Source: Phocaeicola faecium (lineage in GTDB: Bacteria; Bacteroidota; Bacteroidia; Bacteroidales; Bacteroidaceae). Taken from it: a DNA stretch of 64,000 nt. The notes under the pieces were generated by a model. The model worked only from the letters and a program-made list of their open reading frames with translations, searched no databases and had not been told where the DNA came from. The position numbers and the translations under genes are program-made. Below, in pieces: positions 1-9,403 of this stretch. Numbering within the stretch: the first letter of the stretch is position 1; each line of letters opens with the position of its first letter. The stretch lies in the NCBI RefSeq assembly GCF_014837055.1, contig NZ_JACSPQ010000001.1, forward strand, positions 1,111,970 through 1,175,969, given 5' to 3'.

Positions 1-531
1 AGGTACTTTAGCTTCCTGTAAAGAAACAAGCCATCCACCGTCAGTCTCTTCCGAATATTTATCATTTGAAAGTTCTGCCGGTTTTAACCCCTGATACCAT
101 CCGTAAACCTGAAATGCAGCATCACCCGGATTTTCTTCCTTATTAAGCCCTTTGAACTTATTTTCAAGAATTACGACAAACTCACCGTTAGCAAGTCCGT
201 CAATGACATTGGCACATACATCTGGTCCATTATCAAGCACAACAAGATTAACTGTATTGGTGAACGTGTTCCGGTAAGTTCCAGTAGCTAACACCGTATT
301 GGTACCAGTAAACGGGTTGCTTCCCATCACAACCACCTCGTATGCTTTCTTACCACTTTTTAGCGCAAGTGTCTCGATAATATTCTTACGGGTAGAATTG
401 AATGCCGTTGTACCGAAATCAATATCGGCACGGTTCATCATTACACCTTTTTGTTCTATCCCCGGAACAATAGGGTCATCGCACGATGGTACGATACCCT
501 GTTTGATTAAATTGTCACATACTCCACTCAT
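1..531 (-). CDS. Phage structural protein, N-terminal 177 residues (runs off the window)
   Basis: The reading frame is open from an ATG at 529-531 to the first base of the window, so the C-terminus is missing. The start lies 12 nt after the capsid stop and has an AAGAAG ribosome-binding site. The protein begins MSGVCDNLIKQGIVPSCDD and is rich in Asn, Gly, Val and Thr, like virion shell or tube proteins. Its place directly after the capsid gene suggests a second major virion protein or a tail-tube-like protein. I do not recognise a named family, so the role is inferred from position only. It was probably missed by simple ORF calling because it has no stop inside the window. Confidence 0.75.
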   Translation of the reverse strand, partial: MSGVCDNLIKQGIVPSCDDPIVPGIEQKGVMMNRADIDFGTTAFNSTRKNIIETLALKSGKKAYEVVVMGSNPFTGTNTVLATGTYRNTFTNTVNLVVLDNGPDVCANVIDGLANGEFVVILENKFKGLNKEENPGDAAFQVYGWYQGLKPAELSNDKYSEETDGGWLVSLQEAKVP

Positions 532-543
532 AGCAACTTCTTT

Positions 544-1611
544 TTAATATGCCATTTGGAACAAATCATCTTGTCCCAACAACATTCCCATCTTACCCGT
601 AGAATAGATATAATTCATACGGTCTTTCTTGTCAAAGAATATATCCAGCTCGGATATTAATTGATTAGCCGGAGTACCGACGAACATCTCACGCGGAGAA
701 CCGAACACCGCACGGTGAGGAAGATTCAGCTTCGTACCGTTATTCTCATATTTCATGATGAATCTGTCCCAAATAGACAAGCGGTAAACAGGAACACCGT
801 TAAACTCTGAGACATCCAATCCCTTGAAAATTTGTTCCCATGTAAGGATTTCCTTATACTCACGCTTCAAGTCCTTTGTCAAAGCATCCGCCAAAGTCTT
901 TGTACAGAAAATTCCAGCACCTTCTACACCAAAAATACGGGAATCCGCATTTTCAAGTAATGATTCAAAAATACCAATAGCAACACCTGTTTCCTTAATC
1001 TTGCTCATTTGCAAAGCAGTTGATTCTTCTCCGTTTGCAGCAATGGAAACTTTTTGGCTTTCATTATCTGTACCGATAGCAAACAACTGTTTCCAAAATC
1101 CGTCCGCCGTTTTAAACAAATCAGTGTCTACACCCGTAGAAATCACACCGCTTTCCGTGTTCAGTTTGGCATTCTTATCACCGAACCATATAATACGCCA
1201 CATCATCAAGCGCATAGCCTCCTGCAAAGCCGGATAAACAATATCATCCATGTATTCGGTAGAGGTGAGGTCTCCGATTTCCGTGCCTTTCTTCAGGCAA
1301 TACTCTGCAATGGTATTAATCAAATCTGTATAACACCATTTCAACGGAACTTGCCAATCGCCAATAGCCCATTCTTTTTCCAAGAATTGAATAGTAGCAT
1401 TTTTATAACTCGGGTTACACCCCGAACCATTCCAACCGACATCAGACATGGCTCCTGAATAGCCCAACTTCTGACCATTCTTTACATTTTGTCTGAGCGT
1501 AAAAAAACGTTCCAGCTCCGGGTCTGTGAACAGTTCTGCAATAATCAAATCTTTTAAAGACTGAATAGCCCCGTTGTCCGGGGTTAAATTAGATAATTGT
1601 TCCCACGTCAT
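544..1611 (-). CDS. Putative phage major capsid protein
   Basis: A 355-residue soluble protein with no signal peptide or membrane segment, 2 nt downstream of the head-maturation protease gene. Protease followed by capsid is the usual head-module order. The sequence is Trp-rich in its first half and ends with a segment resembling capsid C-termini (FGSPREMFVGTPANQLISEL and following). No HK97 signature can be claimed by eye, so the call rests on length, composition and neighbours. The alternative is another abundant head protein. The genes share one transcript from the promoter at 2766-2797. Confidence 0.7.
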   Translation of the reverse strand: MTWEQLSNLTPDNGAIQSLKDLIIAELFTDPELERFFTLRQNVKNGQKLGYSGAMSDVGWNGSGCNPSYKNATIQFLEKEWAIGDWQVPLKWCYTDLINTIAEYCLKKGTEIGDLTSTEYMDDIVYPALQEAMRLMMWRIIWFGDKNAKLNTESGVISTGVDTDLFKTADGFWKQLFAIGTDNESQKVSIAANGEESTALQMSKIKETGVAIGIFESLLENADSRIFGVEGAGIFCTKTLADALTKDLKREYKEILTWEQIFKGLDVSEFNGVPVYRLSIWDRFIMKYENNGTKLNLPHRAVFGSPREMFVGTPANQLISELDIFFDKKDRMNYIYSTGKMGMLLGQDDLFQMAY

Positions 1612-1613
1612 AA

Positions 1614-2744
1614 TTATTCCTTGTTTCTTTGTTCTCTAATCTTCTGCAACTTTCTCTCAATCTTGCTCATAGGCTTTGTAACCTCCACTCTTTTGCTGGT
1701 AGCTTGACGTCCTGCCGGAACATATTTGCTGGCTGCCGCTTTAGTCAGTCTATCAATGCCCCCTGCTTTCTTTACAGCATTCAAAACCTTTACATCATCA
1801 TCACTTTTCGCATTTGACTTCAACGCCTCATTTTCAGCTTCCAACTCAGAAATACGCGCTTTCAAAGCCTCCACATCATCATCTTCACTTCCCGGTTCAC
1901 GGATTTCCGTAATCACTCCATCCGTAACAACAACGGTGCGTCCATCTTCCAGCACATGTTCACCGTCTGGTGACGCAGGGTCTCCTACCTGAATCTCGCC
2001 TTCTTCACGTTCCACATTCAGTTCATCACCGGTTGATGTGGTAATTACCATCGCAACCGCTGAAACATCTTCAATCTTTGCATACCCGCACTTTCTCAGC
2101 AGGCGGTTAAGCAAAGAAGATTCAACCTTCACTTCCTTTTTTACCATAACATTTGTTTTAGAATTAATAATATTGCTGTCTTTCTTTGCAGATATAGCCG
2201 GAACTACTGAGGATATAAATCCTAACTCGATAGCCTTGTCCGGATTAAACCAACTGTCAGTAGCCATCTGTGCTTCCAATGCTTCGCGGGGTTGACCTGT
2301 ACGTTCAACATACAGAGCCAACATTTTCTCCTTCTCTGCTTTCAAGTCGGCAGCAATAGATTCCAACCTTTCCGGGGTTATTTTCCCTTTCAATGATACC
2401 CCGTCTGCATAAGGATTATGTATGCAGAGCTGTGCATGTTGGTATGCAGTCCGTCTTTCAAGCGGTGCAGCAAGAAGTATCACGGTAGCCATAGACGCAC
2501 ATGTGCCCACCACCTTACAAGAAATCTCTTTCCCCGAAGCACGCAGAGCATCATAAATCGCATATCCTTCCACACAATCACCGCCGCATGAATGGATTTC
2601 CACATCAATGCGGTTGTCATCTTTCGGCATCCAGTCCATGAAATACTGAATATCAGAAAATGAAATACTGTCTTCGCCCGTAAGCCAATATTTCGCCTTA
2701 TCCGCATCTGGAGCAATGTCTTTATTAATGAATAATTTCGCCAT
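1614..2744 (-). CDS. ClpP-like head maturation protease with scaffold-like C-terminal extension
   Basis: The 376-residue protein begins with a ClpP/S49-type serine protease domain (about residues 1-185). The predicted triad is Ser84 in GTCASMA, His109 in CIHNPY and Asp163 in ATDSWFNP; the spacing of the Ser and His matches ClpP. The second half holds an acidic stretch (residues about 225-290) and a coiled coil (about 290-320), then a basic tail. This resembles phage proteases fused to an assembly scaffold that is cut away during capsid maturation. It is the first gene of the protease-capsid unit, transcribed from its own promoter downstream of a terminator. The protease call is firm; the scaffold role is inferred. 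Confidence 0.88.
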   Translation of the reverse strand: MAKLFINKDIAPDADKAKYWLTGEDSISFSDIQYFMDWMPKDDNRIDVEIHSCGGDCVEGYAIYDALRASGKEISCKVVGTCASMATVILLAAPLERRTAYQHAQLCIHNPYADGVSLKGKITPERLESIAADLKAEKEKMLALYVERTGQPREALEAQMATDSWFNPDKAIELGFISSVVPAISAKKDSNIINSKTNVMVKKEVKVESSLLNRLLRKCGYAKIEDVSAVAMVITTSTGDELNVEREEGEIQVGDPASPDGEHVLEDGRTVVVTDGVITEIREPGSEDDDVEALKARISELEAENEALKSNAKSDDDVKVLNAVKKAGGIDRLTKAAASKYVPAGRQATSKRVEVTKPMSKIERKLQKIREQRNKE

Positions 2745-2765
2745 ATCTCAATACTTGTTTTGAAG

Positions 2766-2797
2766 CAAAGGTAGGAAACACGATATGGCTTAAAGAA
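2766..2797 (-). promoter_or_regulatory. Promoter of the protease-capsid late operon
   Basis: On the minus strand, TACCTTTG at 2773-2766 matches the Bacteroidetes -7 consensus TAnnTTTG exactly. The expected -33 position holds only a poor match to TTTG (TTCTTT nearby, 2792-2797), as for a promoter needing an activator. The protease ATG follows 21 nt downstream of the box. A terminator (2847-2874) lies just upstream, so the unit needs its own start. Inferred from motif only. Confidence 0.6.
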
Positions 2798-2814
2798 TTT
2801 TACAAGTCAAAAGC

Positions 2815-2833
2815 ACTGACACGCCCTGTCAGT
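2815..2833. promoter_or_regulatory. 19-bp palindrome, probable late-activator site (copy 1)
   Basis: ACTGACACGCCCTGTCAGT has 7-bp perfect inverted arms around a 5-nt centre. A near-identical element is at 13884-13902, and the likeness extends into a flanking TCGATTTT. There are 41 nt between this palindrome and the -7 box of the protease promoter. Position near -65 fits an upstream activator site. No other strong copy was found in the window. Confidence 0.6.
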
Positions 2834-2846
2834 CGATTTTTATAAA

Positions 2847-2874
2847 TAAAAAAAGGATGAGCCGAAGCCCATCC
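2847..2874 (-). terminator. Intrinsic terminator after the tail operon
   Basis: Minus-strand stem GGATGGGC, loop TTCG, arm GCTCATCC (2855-2874), with one G-T pair, followed by TTTTTT. It closes the terminase-tail transcript directly after the small HTH gene (stop at 2878) and separates it from the protease-capsid unit. Confidence 0.85.
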
Positions 2875-2877
2875 CGA

Positions 2878-3111
2878 TTATACATCGACTTTTGTCGAAA
2901 ACTTTTTAATAACCCTGTATATAGTCCTCTCATCGACATTATATTCGTCTGAAAGGTATTGCAGGATATAAATCTTTTTATGTCCTTCATCTTTTAATCT
3001 GGTATAGTCCCTGTACAGGTCCAGATACCGGATATCAGTCGGACTGACCGGAAGCGTTTGTAATTGCTCCAACACGCCCCTATGTGTAGATAAAAACTCA
3101 AAAGCATTCAT
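2878..3111 (-). CDS. Small phage protein with helix-turn-helix-like C-terminus
   Basis: The 77-residue protein starts inside the stop of the tape measure gene (ATGA overlap), so translation is coupled. Residues about 45-72 (ILQYLSDEYNVDERTIYRVI) read like a recognition helix-turn-helix of the kind seen in small DNA-binding proteins. It is the last gene of the tail transcript, immediately before the terminator and the palindrome-bearing protease promoter. That makes it a possible regulator of head genes, but this is inference. It could equally be a small structural or assembly protein. Confidence 0.7.
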   Translation of the reverse strand: MNAFEFLSTHRGVLEQLQTLPVSPTDIRYLDLYRDYTRLKDEGHKKIYILQYLSDEYNVDERTIYRVIKKFSTKVDV

Positions 3112-5762
3112 ACGTTACCTAAATTCTCCAATACTCCAACTCTGTTATTCACTGAATTTATTTCTTCAACGGAAACCACAGGGCGAATAGACTGTACACC
3201 TCTGGCTACTGCTCTGGCAAGCATATCCTCACCAAGTGCTTGACTACTCGACTGTGTTACGTTTATTGGTACACCCCCACCCATCATATTGAATGAAGAA
3301 AGGATAGGAGCAAACATTTCGGTGGTTCTGGCCGTCATTACCGATTCTCCGTTACTGAGACGCGCTGGTATGCTGTCGCTTGTTCCCGTACCCGGTCCGG
3401 TAACTAAACCACCACTTGCAAATTTAGCACTTTTTATCGACTTTGTAGCTGTTGCAATAGTAGAAACAACAGTGGTAACAGCAGTAGCGATATTGGCTAA
3501 CAAAGTCCATATATTAGGTGAATTTGAAGCAGCTTTCACAGCATTGGCAATGGCTACCCCCTGACTAATTGCTACCTCTGCAATAGCCAATGTCTTTGCA
3601 GCCACGGCAGCAGCTTTGTTATTCTCGCCAGCCTGTTCCAATAATCCACCTATGGCACCCGTTACTGCCGCCATTGCATTTGCTTTCGCATTCTCAATCT
3701 CTACTTCTTTCTCTGAGAGTTCCCGTTTGGCATTCAAATACTCCTGATTAGCTTGTAAGCGGGCATTTTGATATTCAAGCTCACTATCGTAATCCTCACG
3801 GCGGATTGAATCGTACAGTTCTTTTTTCTGTTCAATCTGTTCTTGCAAGATTTCAAGTTCGGAAGCACCGTTTTGTTGCAACTTCATAAGCTCATTTTCC
3901 ATACGGGTACGCATTTCTTCCTGCTGCTTCTGACGTACTTCTGCATTGAATTGGTCGGTCAAATCCTTTTGTTGCTTGCGGTATTTTTCTTCTATGGCAA
4001 TCTTCATTTGTTCCGTCAGCTCTTTTTCCGACAATTCAGCCTCACGTTGTGCAGCCAACTGCTCCATCCTTAATCGGTATTCTTGCTCGCTTCCATCCTT
4101 TACGGCTTCCAGTTGCAGAGAAATAAGTTTCTGACGGTTTTCTATCTCTTTCTTTAGTTCATCATCAGACAGTTTTTGTAACTCCAAATCCTTTTGTTGT
4201 TCCAAAGCCCTAACCTGTGTATCAATAGACTCACGTGCTTTTGCTGTTAAATCCGTTTCTGTTTTCAATCTGTTTTTCAAATCTTCAATCTGGCGGGAAT
4301 AGGTAAGTTCTATTTCCTTGCGTGCCTTTTCCCGGTTATCCTTGACCAAATTCAACATAGCATCCTCGGCAGCACGTACCTCTGTAAGCTCCTTATCTCT
4401 CATTTCTTTTGCTGCATCAGCCCCTTCTTTCCGGATGCTGTTCAATGTGTTTTGTAATTCTGTCTGCCTTCCGTAGCTATCTTCCTGAAGTTCTTGCAAT
4501 GCCACATATTGCTCACTGAACTCTCGCAAATCATCTATGGTACTTTCTGATAACCCTAATTTACTTATAACCTCATCAGCCGTAATATCGCCCTGCTTTA
4601 TCTGTTCTATCAACTTACGTACCTCATCATTCATTTTTGTGAATCCTAAAGAATTAGCGAGACGAGCTTCTGCCAACTTCGTTTGTATTTTTAAATCATC
4701 CTGTTCTATTTTAGCAGCCTTCTCTGCCGCTTTAATACGTTCTTCTGTTGATAAGGTAGTATCATCTGCCGCTTTCTTTAACTTTTCAATCTCGGCACGG
4801 TTAGCCGCACGGCTCATAGACAACATCACTTCACGTTTGTCTATCTCATTTAAAACATCCGCCAATTCCCATGCCCGTTTGGTTTCTTCTACAATCTCAT
4901 CCCCTATCTCTTTAAATACAGCTTTAGCATCTTCTCCTGCTTGCTTAAAATTTCCTGAAAATAAATTAACCAAAACACTTCCAAATTTGCTAACACGATC
5001 TACCAGCACATTTACCGTAGCTCCTAAAGAAGCCATCAGTTTATTAGCAAGCTCTATTCCCTTTTGTGTTTTTGCAAAATATGATACCAAAGAGCCTAAA
5101 GCAACGACAAGCACACCAATACCAGTTGAAACCAAAGCCACCCTCAACAATTTTAAAACCCGAGTCCATCCGGTAGTGGTTTTTATTACATCATTCATTT
5201 TTTGTTTTACACCACCTAAATAATTTCCTACCCCGCCTAAGGAAGTAACCATTTGGTTTATTTGCTGAATAAAGGGAACATTAGCATTCGCAGCTTCCAT
5301 GATAGCATTCTTATAATTGCCTACATTTCGGTAGTAACGTTGTGTCTCCTCTTCTGCATCTTTCAGTGTTTTTGTTACCTCATTTATGCGGTCTCGTAAC
5401 TTTATACCTTTAGCTGCATTTCGGTCAGCCTTAGACAAAGCATCATATTCGGCTGTAAGGTTAGAAAGCTCTGCCCGAAGTGAGCGCAAACTACCCTCCT
5501 GCTCTTTTTCCTGCTTTATCTGATTTTGCATCGTCTTTGTAATAATCCGGATAGAATCATTACAATCTGAGATATACGCTTTCGAAGCAGCCATTTCCTC
5601 GTTATATTGCTGACGGGAAATGCTACCATCTTTCAACTGCTTCTTTAAATTACCCTCAGCTTCCCGAGCCGCATCAATCTTCGCCTGATACTCCGCTATT
5701 GCCTTGATTGCTTTATTGTAATTTACTTTTATATCAAGTATCTTTTCTGTCTTGTCTGCCAT
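3108..5762 (-). CDS. Phage tail tape measure protein
   Basis: This is the longest phage gene here (884 residues). An N-terminal coiled coil (about 1-130) is followed by a hydrophobic segment (about 205-230), a very long charged coiled coil (about 280-680), and an Ala/Ile-rich hydrophobic region. The C-terminus carries FASGGLVTGPGTGTSDSIPA, a signature common at the ends of tape measure proteins. Such proteins set tail length and help DNA cross the cell envelope. The gene ends the tail cluster, with one coupled small gene after it. A siphovirus-like tail of moderate length is implied. Confidence 0.9.
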   Translation of the reverse strand: MADKTEKILDIKVNYNKAIKAIAEYQAKIDAAREAEGNLKKQLKDGSISRQQYNEEMAASKAYISDCNDSIRIITKTMQNQIKQEKEQEGSLRSLRAELSNLTAEYDALSKADRNAAKGIKLRDRINEVTKTLKDAEEETQRYYRNVGNYKNAIMEAANANVPFIQQINQMVTSLGGVGNYLGGVKQKMNDVIKTTTGWTRVLKLLRVALVSTGIGVLVVALGSLVSYFAKTQKGIELANKLMASLGATVNVLVDRVSKFGSVLVNLFSGNFKQAGEDAKAVFKEIGDEIVEETKRAWELADVLNEIDKREVMLSMSRAANRAEIEKLKKAADDTTLSTEERIKAAEKAAKIEQDDLKIQTKLAEARLANSLGFTKMNDEVRKLIEQIKQGDITADEVISKLGLSESTIDDLREFSEQYVALQELQEDSYGRQTELQNTLNSIRKEGADAAKEMRDKELTEVRAAEDAMLNLVKDNREKARKEIELTYSRQIEDLKNRLKTETDLTAKARESIDTQVRALEQQKDLELQKLSDDELKKEIENRQKLISLQLEAVKDGSEQEYRLRMEQLAAQREAELSEKELTEQMKIAIEEKYRKQQKDLTDQFNAEVRQKQQEEMRTRMENELMKLQQNGASELEILQEQIEQKKELYDSIRREDYDSELEYQNARLQANQEYLNAKRELSEKEVEIENAKANAMAAVTGAIGGLLEQAGENNKAAAVAAKTLAIAEVAISQGVAIANAVKAASNSPNIWTLLANIATAVTTVVSTIATATKSIKSAKFASGGLVTGPGTGTSDSIPARLSNGESVMTARTTEMFAPILSSFNMMGGGVPINVTQSSSQALGEDMLARAVARGVQSIRPVVSVEEINSVNNRVGVLENLGNV

Positions 5763-5766
5763 AGTT

Positions 5767-7593
5767 TTACATCTTTAAAAGTTTAACTTCACATACATCA
5801 TTCTCTTTGGTCTTTACGTTGATAACAGCCCAATAGCTACCGTACTGGCTCAGATACACCGGAACTGTTAAATCCAGCGTTTGCAATTCAACCGAGCTTA
5901 ACCGAACGTATTCCACAATTACCCGGGGACGGTTTACCAATGATTTATATTGAGAGTAATATTCCGATAACAAGGTATTCCACTCCAATCCGACAAACAC
6001 TCCTAAAAAAGTTCCCGATAATAGTACAATGCGTGGATCTGCTCCATCGTCATATTCGAGTTCCCCGTCCGAACCATACGAGTAAAGAGGAATAGAAGCT
6101 ACTCCGTTCTTAGTGTCACATGCTGCAAACGGAAGCTCTATAACGTCCCGCTCATAATCCAATGTCTCACTTTCAACCATTATTTCCGAATCATAGTACC
6201 CCTTCACGTCATCATCTTCTTTGTACTTAAAAAGGTTATGTTGGGCGAAATTGTCAAGCGTATATGAAATCTTTTGCGGTGTCTTATCGAAATACGCTTG
6301 CAGTAATTTTCCGCTCCAATCAACCGACTTGCTTTTATTCTGAACTAACGTATCAAATGAAACAAACTTGATATGGTCTGTTTCGGTGGGTACGGCAAAC
6401 ACTCCCAACATTGTCGCTATGGCTTTCAGGAAATCGACCTGCTTCACATCCGGGAGATTGGGTACATAATAAAAGCGAGACATGGCATTATCGCCTATCT
6501 CCACATTTGTTGCATAAGGAGAAAAAGTTAGTGTACCTGTCAATGATGAAAATATCCCCGCAGTCATCTCCATCGTACAAAAAGAATAATTATTACCTAC
6601 CAATATTCCCTCTACATCCTCATCTATTTCAAAGGTATAGCGGTAAGCCCCATTCCCTAAATTTTCAACTGTTTTATGTGAATATTCACCTATTACTTCA
6701 TTGTTGTTTCTGTTTACCAAATGAATGTACATTCTATCATATACAATACCATTAGTAAGCACAAAAGAACATGTGAATTTCAAATTGAATGTCAAATTCG
6801 AGAATTTGGGTTGAAAGCCTAAATAAGACATGGACTCTTGTATAAGTTTCATATAAAAGGTCTCTTGCCAAAGCGAACTGAAAAGAAACAAATAACGCTT
6901 TGTGGGGAACGTAGCTTGCTCTTGCCTAAATCCGGACACCATCGCAATTTTAGTGTTTTCATCAATCTGCTTTTGTGCATCCTTCCGGGTCAGCAAAGGT
7001 ATTTTCATCCGCTCCATCATCTCCACACGGTCATCAGGAAACTCAAAAGTAATTCCGTATTCACTGGCTATCTTATCCATAATCCATTTGACTGTAACAA
7101 CTGGATGATACCATACACTTGTTTCCTTATCTTTAAACCCATATTCAATCTTGGGGAATTGCGGGGTCTGTACCGACTGTTTTACCCAATTCGTATAATC
7201 AACCCCTGCAACCATCCCATAACTCAAATCCTGTAAAGATTTTCCGTCATTTACCAACGTGTCGAAATTCATGACATTGCCCCATGACAATGCGATTTCT
7301 ATCTGCTCGCCCACGGACAGAAGAACCACATTGGCATCACGGATTATCTCCACGCCGTCACGGACCAGCGTACCGGCATGTTTCAGATAAGGGAAATTAG
7401 TTACCGCACTGGGGATATGCGCACACTCAATGATACGAAGGTTATTTGCCGTTTTGGGCAACTTGATGGTATAGCTGTTGTTACTGACAATTTTACTTAT
7501 ATCGGTCAGCAAATTACTTTTATAGTTCAGGCTGATGGAAGTCCCGCCGTCCATGTCAGCCCGGCTTCCGTTTATGTATAATTCATCTCTCAT
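5767..7593 (-). CDS. Large phage tail/baseplate-type protein
   Basis: 608 residues, mostly beta-strand-like sequence rich in aromatic residues, without signal peptide, membrane segment or catalytic motif. It overlaps the preceding gene by 4 nt and is followed 4 nt later by tape measure. Genes of this size in the tail cluster of Bacteroides prophages are usually distal-tail or baseplate components. I recognise no specific domain, so the exact role is not assigned. It does not look like a portal. Confidence 0.65.
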   Translation of the reverse strand: MRDELYINGSRADMDGGTSISLNYKSNLLTDISKIVSNNSYTIKLPKTANNLRIIECAHIPSAVTNFPYLKHAGTLVRDGVEIIRDANVVLLSVGEQIEIALSWGNVMNFDTLVNDGKSLQDLSYGMVAGVDYTNWVKQSVQTPQFPKIEYGFKDKETSVWYHPVVTVKWIMDKIASEYGITFEFPDDRVEMMERMKIPLLTRKDAQKQIDENTKIAMVSGFRQEQATFPTKRYLFLFSSLWQETFYMKLIQESMSYLGFQPKFSNLTFNLKFTCSFVLTNGIVYDRMYIHLVNRNNNEVIGEYSHKTVENLGNGAYRYTFEIDEDVEGILVGNNYSFCTMEMTAGIFSSLTGTLTFSPYATNVEIGDNAMSRFYYVPNLPDVKQVDFLKAIATMLGVFAVPTETDHIKFVSFDTLVQNKSKSVDWSGKLLQAYFDKTPQKISYTLDNFAQHNLFKYKEDDDVKGYYDSEIMVESETLDYERDVIELPFAACDTKNGVASIPLYSYGSDGELEYDDGADPRIVLLSGTFLGVFVGLEWNTLLSEYYSQYKSLVNRPRVIVEYVRLSSVELQTLDLTVPVYLSQYGSYWAVINVKTKENDVCEVKLLKM

Positions 7594-8492
7594 AATACTT
7601 GCGATACAATATCAGGTAATGTTACCGTTATTTCAAAATCCTGCAAATCATTTCCATTATCTACCGTAGTGGCGGCACTGACGTTTACCGGAACCCATGT
7701 TTCACCAACATACATATCAACCAAAGGCGAACTGTGAACGGAAAGAAGCATTCCGAATGTTCTTTTATCCACCAAAGGCGCACAGGCTTTGAATGATTTT
7801 TCCATCGTCTTGCCTTGCGACCGTGAGACACCATAGTAACCGTATTGCCCATCCGAGAAATTATCATATAACCTATCCCCGTATTCATCCGATTTGTTTT
7901 CATTTTCCCCCTGCTGGAAAAGCCAATACTGATAGAACCCATGCCGATCAATCCAGCGGAGGTAAACACCACATTCGGAATCATCCTCCACTACTTTGAC
8001 CGTCTCGGGTACTTCAACCACATCCACATGCTTTATTCCATTATCAAAGATGGTTACGGTAAACGGAAACTTGGAGAACCACGTAACCGTACGTGGAGGG
8101 TTAAACTCTTCACCGATATTGATTGCTCCCCAAATACCGGTCATTTGAAAATTAAACTCAGCGGCGGAAGTTTTAACGTTTACCATGATGACATGGGAAA
8201 CAACCATGCTCTTTCGGTCTATATCGAACAAAGCTCTCATGTAAGGCGACAAGTCAAGTTCCACTATCCCCTCATCATACTGCCTTTTGTCGGTGTACCA
8301 CGGCTTTTTAGTAATCCGGAAAGTACGGTCAAACGTGGCGTCGAACACTCCTTTAAGCCCGCTTTCTTCCACCTTGATAACCACTGTAACCTCATTGGAG
8401 GTCTCTACTTTTAGGATGTTGGGGTTAAAGCAAAACGCCACCTCATCCGGATAATAAATCTTCTTAGTGCCTTCAAATGTTGCTGTTCTCAT
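7590..8492 (-). CDS. Phage tail protein
   Basis: 300 residues with alternating hydrophobic/polar beta-type sequence and a Tyr/Trp-rich centre (about 180-220). It overlaps both neighbours slightly (4 nt with the 608-residue gene, 20 nt with the gp10-like gene), so the cluster is tightly coupled. A tail or baseplate protein is inferred from context; no named domain is recognised. Confidence 0.6.
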   Translation of the reverse strand: MRTATFEGTKKIYYPDEVAFCFNPNILKVETSNEVTVVIKVEESGLKGVFDATFDRTFRITKKPWYTDKRQYDEGIVELDLSPYMRALFDIDRKSMVVSHVIMVNVKTSAAEFNFQMTGIWGAINIGEEFNPPRTVTWFSKFPFTVTIFDNGIKHVDVVEVPETVKVVEDDSECGVYLRWIDRHGFYQYWLFQQGENENKSDEYGDRLYDNFSDGQYGYYGVSRSQGKTMEKSFKACAPLVDKRTFGMLLSVHSSPLVDMYVGETWVPVNVSAATTVDNGNDLQDFEITVTLPDIVSQVL

Positions 8493-8952
8493 GGCTGAAA
8501 TTCAAATTTATATGTTCCACTTCCGTATCAAACACGCCTAATACACGGCTGGATATTTCTTGTATCGTTTTATCCACTTCGGTTGAATAGATGTCCTTCT
8601 TCTGTCCGGAGCGGTATAATTCAGTACCTTCATTCGCTATCTTCCGCGCTACCAAATAGGCAAAAGACTTAGGTTTCTCGACCTGTATTCCTTTATCTTC
8701 CACCCATTGCAGGATAATGTTATAGAACCCTTTCGGCACTTTTCCCGGTCGGCGTCCGGATTCCAACGTGCCGAATGCCCTACGCCCCCAAAGAATACCG
8801 CCGCTTTCGGTCTGCTCTACTTTTAAACTGTCCCGCGTCCTACCGCTGGCTACCTGACGGGCTGCTTCATGGTTGGCTATAATCCTCTTTCGCAAATCCT
8901 GCAACCCGTCACTAACAATCTTCAACGTCTCATCCCTTACCGTTGCCGCCAT
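8473..8952 (-). CDS. Tail-completion / HK97 gp10-like protein
   Basis: 159 residues with an N-terminal helix rich in Arg/Lys, then an RTRDSLKVEQTESGGILWG segment followed by AFGTLESGRRPG. This helix, strand and Gly-rich arrangement resembles gp10-family head-tail joining proteins. The gene overlaps the next upstream gene by 23 nt. Confidence is moderate because the similarity is judged by eye from the pattern, not by alignment. Confidence 0.6.
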   Translation of the reverse strand: MAATVRDETLKIVSDGLQDLRKRIIANHEAARQVASGRTRDSLKVEQTESGGILWGRRAFGTLESGRRPGKVPKGFYNIILQWVEDKGIQVEKPKSFAYLVARKIANEGTELYRSGQKKDIYSTEVDKTIQEISSRVLGVFDTEVEHINLNFSHENSNI

Positions 8953-9403
8953 ATACTATCTCCTTCACGCTTTTAGTGGGACACATAACGATTCCCCTTG
9001 TTTCCTCCAGCTTCAGTTCGATGACTATGCCGGTGACATTCACATCCAGCTTGTCGTAAAACACAGAGTAAGGAATATCGCCGGAAACAGGCTTAAACAA
9101 TCCGCTTGAGTTAAGACTTAATATAAATTCTTTAGCCAAGTTCTTGCAGCCTTCTATTATCCGGTCATTCTCCGTACCGTCGAAATCAAAATGCGTTTTA
9201 TCCATGAAGGCAAGCATACAGTTAGGGCAATCCTTCAGTTGCGTCACGCCAAGATTGAATACGCCACTTACCGGAAGCACATTCAGCACAGCCGGAAGCG
9301 ATTCTTTATCAAGCCTTACGTTTGCCGCCTGCCAGTTATCAAAGATGTAGGTCACACCTTCCATCTTGTCTACAATCGTTTTAATCTTCTGCTCTACTGT
9401 CAT
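8930..9403 (-). CDS. Phage tail-module protein of unknown function
   Basis: 157 residues, soluble. It lies between the putative assembly protein gene and the gp10-like gene and overlaps both (4 nt and 23 nt). In other siphophages a tail terminator is encoded near this place, but no motif proves that here. It contains a CPNC pair (about residues 59-62). Confidence 0.6.
   Translation of the reverse strand: MTVEQKIKTIVDKMEGVTYIFDNWQAANVRLDKESLPAVLNVLPVSGVFNLGVTQLKDCPNCMLAFMDKTHFDFDGTENDRIIEGCKNLAKEFILSLNSSGLFKPVSGDIPYSVFYDKLDVNVTGIVIELKLEETRGIVMCPTKSVKEIVYGGNGKG

Noticed and set aside
5767-7593. Portal protein
   Set aside because: Size is compatible, but the sequence is beta-rich tail-like and lacks portal features; position after gp10-like and before tape measure fits tail proteins.
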